Shown in pieces: positions 58,490 to 64,000 of a DNA stretch of 64,000 nt. Source of the stretch: Gordionus sp. m RMFG-2023 (lineage: Eukaryota > Nematomorpha > Gordioida > Chordodea > Parachordodidae); contig NC_088775.1 of assembly GCF_954871325.1 (NCBI RefSeq), forward strand, positions 19,569,561 through 19,633,560, written 5' to 3'. The position numbers and the translations under genes are program-made. Positions within the stretch are counted from its first letter, which is position 1, and the number at the start of each line of letters is the position of its first letter. A model generated the notes under the pieces. It was not told the DNA's origin. It saw only the letters and a list, made by a program, of their open reading frames with translations, and did not search any database.

Positions 58490-58794
58490 CAAGATTTTCT
58501 AATTGATCTTTGAATATATTTTAACATTATATCATATAAAATCCAAGTTTACCATCCTTCCTGAAATTCCAGATTAATGACACATTAGAAGCTGAAAGAA
58601 AAAAACAGTAAATTAATTAAACAGTGGCATAGGCATGGGGGGGGGGTCTTTTTTTTAAATAAAATTATTTTAATTTACTATTTTTATTCCTATTATGAAT
58701 TAGCAAAACCTTAGAGAAAATTAGACCTTTCTTTATAAATTCAAATCAAAAATAGCAATATGATAATATTAGTTCTAAATAATATTTATTTTTG

Positions 58795-59760
58795 TAAAAT
58801 AAATTCTTAGTTATAACATATATATAATTTTTGTATTAATTCTTAAAATTTATGGAAATACTATTTTAATCAAAGTACAGTGTATTATTTATATATTTTT
58901 TATGTAATTGTTAAATTACATTTTTTAAAATAGTTTTTATATAATAAAAATTTTAAAATAATCTATAAAAAATATCTACATTTTAAAATTTATTTTAAAT
59001 ATTTCCATAATATATAACAAATTTTAGAGAGTATTTCATTATAGATTTTATTTATTATATAAAAATACTTTATTAGCATAAATTTCTTATTTAATCATGT
59101 ATTTATTTTTATTATAAATATCATTTTATTAGAGGTGAAGGTGATTATGACAAAATAAAATTTTTAAAATTATAATCTATATAAAATATCTACATTTTAA
59201 AATTTATTTTAAATATTTACATATAAAATATAACAAAATTTTAGAAAATATTTCATTATTTTTATTTATTAAAAATACTTTATAGTAGCATAAATTTCCT
59301 TTATTTAATAATGTATTGATTTTTATTATTAATATCATTTTATTAGAGGTGAAGGGATTATGACAAAATAAAATTTTTAAAATTATAATCTATATAAAAT
59401 ATTTACATTTTAAATATTTGCATATAAAATATAACAAAATTTTAGAAAGTATTTCATTATAGATTTTATTTATTAAAAATACTTTAGTAGCATAAATTGT
59501 TTTTATTTAATCATGTATTTATTTTTATTATTAATATCATTTTATTAGTTAGAGGTGAAGGTAATTATGACAAAATAAAATTTTTAAAATTATAATCTAT
59601 TTAAAATATCTACATTTTAAATATTTGCATATAAAATATTACAAAATTTTAGAAAGTATTTCATTATAGATTTTATTTAATATATAAAAATACTTTAGTA
59701 GCATAAATTTCCTTTATTTAATTATTAATATAATTTTTAAAGGTGATTATGACAATGTAA
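58795..59760. repeat. Satellite array, about 190-215-bp unit, 3-4 copies
   Basis: AGAGGTGAAGG followed by ATTATGACA recurs at 59,131, 59,345 and 59,551, with a shortened copy near 59,739. Other shared blocks are TTTTAAAATTATAATCTAT and TTTTAGAAAGTATTTCATTA. Unit length falls from 214 to 206 to 188 bp. It sits inside the hAT element. Confidence 0.88.
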
Positions 59761-59793
59761 TAGGGGATGAAGATATTATAATGCACTATCTGA

Positions 59794-59949
59794 ATTAGAT
59801 TGTCTTTAAAATTTGCCAAAAATAAGGTTACTAAATGGGAAAAGGATTTTCCTAATCAAATAATAAGAACTAGTCAAAAAAATTTAGTTATTTATCTGCC
59901 AGGAGCTCGAGAATATGGGAAAGAGGCACACTCTATAAAAATGTTTTGA
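59794..59949 (+). pseudogene. piggyBac-like transposase fragment
   Basis: A 51-codon stretch with no start reads KVTKWEKDFPNQIIRTSQKN, then LVIYLPGAREYGKEAHS and a stop. The pattern K-W ... R-T-x-x-x-N-[IL]-[VI] ... L-P-G-x-[RK] resembles the N-terminal region of piggyBac-type (DDE_Tnp_1_7) transposases. It is opposite to the hAT gene. The family call is tentative. Confidence 0.4.
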
Positions 59950-60338
59950 CTTGTTCATAACATCAAAAATGATTAAAGAGAAACAATCAAAATAAAATAA
60001 TTATATTTTATTTTAAAGCTTTTCCTTTTCTTCCATTTAACTTTTTCAGTAAATATAACTTGTTATGATTTGATATTTGATAATAGGAAATAAAATAAAA
60101 CGAAATGATATCCACTAGGAAAATTTAATTACTTCTTTTTATTTTACTTGCAATAAAATATTTGCGAATAATTACGAATATTTATATATAAATAATTTCG
60201 AATAATACGAATAATTTTCTTCATTATTCATATTCGATTCGAAATTTCGAATCAAATACTTGTGTTATTCGTATAAGTAAAATACCAATTGAATCGAATA
60301 TCAAATAACAAATAATTCGTTTTAGGCCTAGTTATGAC

Positions 60339-61052
60339 TTTTAGTAAAGGTAATGGACCATAACTTTGAAGCAATATTTATCCATTGATTGCTGGCACAT
60401 CGAACTTAAAATGAGATTGAGATTATACACGTTTTTTTAATAATATGTTTCTATTAACTAATAAATTGAATTTTAAATGTGTTTTTCTTTAAACTTTTTT
60501 ATATAAGTAGTTTTATTTTAAATATTCAATAAGGAGAAAGAAAGAATGTAAAATATAAATAATTTTTACAGGCTTTTCCTCATGCCCCAGCCAATATAAA
60601 TAAATTAAAACCATGCTCGCCCCTAGTGTTAAAGCTCGTTATGAGACAATTTTTAAAATGGCTAGCTCAATATTTTAGTCAGAAAAATAATACCTAAGCC
60701 TCGAGATTTTGCTAATAGATGTCCAAACCTTTTTTCCTTCTACAATCAAATTATACAGGCTGCATAATAGTATTCTGATTTTTTAATGGGTAAGCGGAAA
60801 ATAATTCCCCTATAATATTTCTTAGAAAATAACTCACTAAAATTGATTTAATATTTTTAAATATTTTTGTCGTAAAAAGATCATTTTTATTTAGTGCATC
60901 TTTCAAGTTAAACTCCATTCTTGCATCTAAACATTTAACATATATAATACTATTATAATCTGCACAGAAATTTGAGTGTTTTCCAACAAAATATTATATT
61001 AATATAACTTAAAAATAATGGAAATGAGTTATATGATAATTTCAAAAAATAT
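60339..61052. other. AT-rich intergenic stretch
   Basis: No gene or bounded element seen. Confidence 0.4.
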
Positions 61053-61456
61053 ATATGTCATATGGGGTTTCGGAATTTGTGAGGACTCGGCATTTCTCAA
61101 TTTTAATTCATTTACTATGGACGATTTTTGGATTCTAAAAATCTGATTTTAAAGGAATTGAATTCCAGCATGTGTAGAGTATTTACCCTATAAATTTCAG
61201 CCAATTTCAGCGATAGACATTTTAGTATTTTTTTAATTTATATAAAAAATCCATATAAAAATTAATATAAATTAGAAGTAGTTCTAAAGTTCATGGCAAA
61301 ATTGTTTGAAATTTACAGTTTTGGTATCCTACCCATGCCAGAATAGATTTCCGGTTAAAATCAAACTTTAAAATTTTTTAAATCGCTCTCGATAAAGGAT
61401 TTAAAATCAAAAGATTCCGAATCCCCACGGATTTCGAATCCCAATACGACATATAT
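61053..61456. mobile_element. MITE, about 400 bp, Tc1/mariner-like ends
   Basis: The inverted ends TATATATGTCATATGGGGTT and, reversed, TATATATGTCGTATTGGGAT continue with TTCGGAATTTGTGAGGACTC against TTCGAAATCCGTGGGGATTC. TA borders would fit a TA duplication but are uninformative in this context. Non-coding. Confidence 0.65.
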
Positions 61457-61559
61457 ACAAAATAATTTCAAAAGGGAGTTGAGAATTAGATAATTGTTTA
61501 GTTTTAAATTATATCAGAACATTTTTACTTATGTTTAATTTAAAAATATATAAAATGAG

Positions 61560-62325
61560 TAATAAGACAATTGTCACCTTTATAGGTAGTAAGTTCATTA
61601 CTACAAAAAATTAGAAAAAGCTTAATAATAACAATGTCACTTTTCTATGGTACATCTTCACTGAAATTAAAAATGTTCAAAATATATAATTTTACCTAGC
61701 TTTAAAAAAATTAAAAAATAACGGTTATGTAAATTGTCACTACTCTAAGATACATATTTGATGAAATTTTAATTTAACATGTTTATAAAAAATATTTTTA
61801 CCTATTTACTTTTAAAAAATTTAAAATTATTATGACAATTGTCACTGTTCTATGGTACATCTTCACTGAAATTTTAATTTAACATGTTTACAAAACATAT
61901 TTTTACTTATTTGCTTTAAAAAAAATTAAAAATGTTGATAATTAACCATTATGACAATTGTCACTTTTCTATGGTACATCTTCACTGAAATTTTAATTTA
62001 ACATGTTTACAAAACATATTTTTACTTATTTGCTTTAAAAAAATTTAAAAATGTTGATAATTATCGATTATGACAATTGTCACTTTTCTATGGTACGTCT
62101 TCAGTGAAATTTTAATTTAACATGTTTCTAAACATATTTTTATTTATTTGCTTTAAAAAAATTTAAAAATGTTGATAATTAACGATTATGACAATTGTCA
62201 CTTTTCTATGGTACATCTTCACTTAAATTTTAATTTAACATATTTACAAAACATATTTTTACTTATTTACTTAAAAAAACTCAAAAAAGTTTAAAAATTA
62301 CGATTATGACAATTGTAACCTTTAT
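61560..62325. repeat. Tandem array, 118-119-bp unit, about 6 copies
   Basis: The perfect palindrome TGACAATTGTCA starts at 61,833, 61,952, 62,071 and 62,189. A diverged form is at 62,307, and older copies lie to the left. Units share ACTTTTCTATGGTACATCTT and TTTTAATTTAACATGTTT. Copies at the left edge are more diverged. Confidence 0.92.
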
Positions 62326-62334
62326 ATCCTTTAC

Positions 62335-62450
62335 CCCACCCCCCCCCTTCCAAAAAAAAAATTTTTGGCCCCCAAACCTGGCCCCCAGAAAAAATCTTTG
62401 GCCCCCAAAAGTGGCCCCCAAAAATTTTTCTGCTCCCCCCCCCCCCAATT
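62335..62450. repeat. GC-rich pocket with TGGCCCCCA repeats
   Basis: Four copies of TGGCCCCCA between a C9 run (62,339-62,347) and a C12 run (62,435-62,446). By position and by similarity of the following 100 bp to 43,547-43,660, it is probably the subterminal region of the TTF-type hAT that follows. Confidence 0.55.
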
Positions 62451-62757
62451 TGAATTTTTTTTAGAATTGATTATTTTTATATTTTTAAATTGATTATTTT
62501 TATATTTTTAAAATAAATTTTGAATATTTATTCTACAAACATGTCTAGTTTGTAAATTTTTTTCTATCCTGTTTTATTTTTATTTTTACCCAATATTCAT
62601 TTTTTTTTCCATTTTTTTTTGTTGTGTATAACATTCTCTATAGGTATCACATTTATATTATAATATATAACCAGTTATTTTATTTTACAGCGTTTATTTT
62701 AAAATTATGAAGAAACAATCAGTTATTTAATTTTATTTTAGGTTAAAGTAAAACAAA

Positions 62758-63255
62758 TGTCAAGCAACATAACCTCTATAAACTACTAGTAATACTACAT
62801 CAGAAATTTAAGAAACTGATTCTTCTCATGGTTAGTATAAATTTATATTATTATTTCATGACTTATATGATATTGATATAGGGCAATACCTTATATTATT
62901 ATTTCATATATATTTATTTTATATAAGATAAGAGACAGACATTTATTATTAATATCATCATTTTTGTATAATACATTTAATTATTAAAATAAATATATTC
63001 ACTCATATTTCAAGATATGAATGAAGCTATCTAGAAAATGATCCTCACTACACTCAGGAGGAGGAAGATGGTAAATAGTTTAAAATTTAACCCAAATTTT
63101 TCTATTTATATATTTTTGACAATATCAATAGGAGTAGGAGATTATGGTGTTTCATTATTACATTTTGATTTTAAAACAAATAAAGACGAAGAAGAGACTC
63201 AATCATCTTCATCTAGCAGCTCAGTCTCTCATTGCCAAGAGGCAACTAGTAATTG
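62758..63255 (+). pseudogene. TTF-type hAT, putative 5' exons
   Basis: Short pieces with GT/AG borders: MSSNITSIN... (62,758-62,835), ENDPHYTQEEEDG (about 63,017-63,069), and VGDYGVSLLHFDFKTNKDEE, then a Ser run and a stop (to 63,255). Acidic/Ser-rich leaders precede the TTF finger in this family. Joining is uncertain. Confidence 0.4.
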
Positions 63256-63382
63256 ATTTATAAATATAAAAATATTATATTTTTTGTTAATCTTTAAAGA
63301 TATAATGTTTATGACCTTTTTCTAGTTTTTAATACTGAATATCTATAATTTTACTGATCAACTTTACTGATAATCTTCATCA

Positions 63383-63455
63383 GGGTTGGGCACTACAGTA
63401 TAGCAAATACTTGTATCTTAAATACAAGATAAATTTTGTATTTGTTCATTTTCAG
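63383..63455. mobile_element. hAT-like element end
   Basis: CAGGGTTGGGCACTACAG followed by palindromic TACTTGTA / ATACAAGA motifs resembles the left end of a hAT element or a short insertion of one. No partner end was found. Confidence 0.4.
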
Positions 63456-63549
63456 CATGCCCTTCCTTTGCCCATCCTGATGACCATTATTATTTATGAC
63501 CCTTTCCCTCATTACAATTTTTTAATTATAATATTTTTAGTGTCAAAAA

Positions 63550-64000
63550 AGTCCTCTAATGGTTCAATTCAAATCCCAGGTGACCTTGGCCAGAATAAAT
63601 CAAATCAAATTAAACAATTACGCGAAAAAAGATATCCATGGAAGGCAAAGATCATTTCAAAAATCATGGTATAGAGGCTGAGACTGGTTGAAGTATAGTG
63701 TAGAAGCTGACGCTGCATTTTGTTTTCCATGTAGGAAATACTTGTGTAATCCAAGTGATCAATTTGGATAAACGGGATTCAGAAATTGGAAAAATGCGTT
63801 AGCTGCCAAGAAGGGACTGCTAAAACACTAGAGCTCAAAAGCTCATTTAAATTCAATTACAATATGGCATGATAAAAATCAAAATATAAACAAAGGTATA
63901 GAAATAACTAAAATGTTGGGAGGTGATCAAATTAATCGTAATCAATATTATATTAAATCAATATTTGATTTGATGCTATTTCTTAGCATACAAGAGCTAC
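63550..64000 (+). pseudogene. TTF zinc-finger hAT transposase, N-terminal part (runs off window)
   Basis: IPGDLGQNKSNQIK, then KKDIHGRQRSFQKSWYRG, DWLKYSVEADAAFCFPCRKY (the TTF finger with its C-F-x-C-R core), TGFRNWKNALAAKKGLLKH, SSKAHLNSITIWHD and FDLMLFLSIQEL. The order matches the TTF + DUF4371 proteins of the ZMYM1-like hAT group. In-frame stops at the G*D, G*T and H*S joins and a frame change before KKDIHG make it inactive. Confidence 0.82.

Larger units (their letters stand above)
56244..60330 (-). mobile_element. hAT transposon, 4.1 kb, perfect 8-bp target duplication
   Basis: Flanked by GTTATGAC at 56,236-56,243 and 60,331-60,338. Ends are TAGGCCTACAAAAAAACGAA and, reversed, TAGGCCTAAAACGAATTATT. 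Both subterminal regions are full of TTCGAATA / ATTCGTATTCG motifs. The transposase gene is on the minus strand. Its 5' side contains a satellite array (58,795-59,760) and a fragment of another transposase (59,794-59,949). The perfect duplication suggests this is among the younger insertions here. Confidence 0.92.

Noticed and set aside
61560-62325. CRISPR-like spacing of a 12-bp palindrome
   Set aside because: The sequence between palindromes is also repeated, so it is an ordinary tandem array.

Overview
The window comes from a very AT-rich animal genome, most likely an invertebrate. It carries one clear host gene, an ankyrin with metazoan-type spliced exons, and a long repeat-filled flank. 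I cannot name the species. An arthropod with many hAT elements would fit, but that is inference.

Region 1 (1-14,943, minus strand): the 5' part of a canonical ankyrin gene. Fifteen coding exons can be joined by eye with GT/AG junctions and matching phases, from an 18-bp first coding exon (14,926-14,943) to the exon just after the last ankyrin repeat (299-482). Together they encode about 885 residues holding exactly 24 ankyrin repeats plus the linker that leads to the ZU5/UPA/death-domain part. That part must lie beyond base 1. The introns hold a LINE tail relic, a BED-finger relic and a GC-pocket MITE.

Region 2 (about 15-33.9 kb): no host gene recognised. It is a graveyard of hAT DNA transposons and their MITEs, several with recognisable 8-bp target duplications: 15,648-17,191; 23,190-24,560; 26,455-26,630; 26,913-28,316; 29,826-32,428; 33,363-33,832. 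Among them sit an inverted pair of tandem arrays (24,630-25,503) and an older inverted duplication (25,514-25,890 against 28,460-28,765).

Region 3 (33.9-41.5 kb): fossil Ty3/Gypsy-type LTR retrotransposon material. Two related bodies lie on the minus strand. A shorter inverted fragment on the plus strand ends in a 212-bp LTR. A PIF/Harbinger-type MITE sits inside.

Region 4 (41.5-49.2 kb): local duplications, a TTF/ZMYM-type hAT relic, a Helitron Rep relic and a BED-type hAT on the minus strand.

Region 5 (49.4-55.8 kb): the most striking part. A PIF/Harbinger-like element (TIRs starting CCCTGAATTCATAGTG, TTA target duplication) encodes a MADF-type protein with four tiny introns. It has been split by a 4-kb foldback element. 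The arms of that foldback are built of a roughly 300-bp tandem unit, itself an ancient dimer of about 150-bp halves. It is flanked by a near-perfect 10-bp target duplication.

Region 6 (55.8-64 kb): a 4.1-kb hAT with a perfect GTTATGAC duplication, a MITE, a 119-bp tandem array with a palindromic core, and the start of another TTF-type hAT that runs off the right edge.
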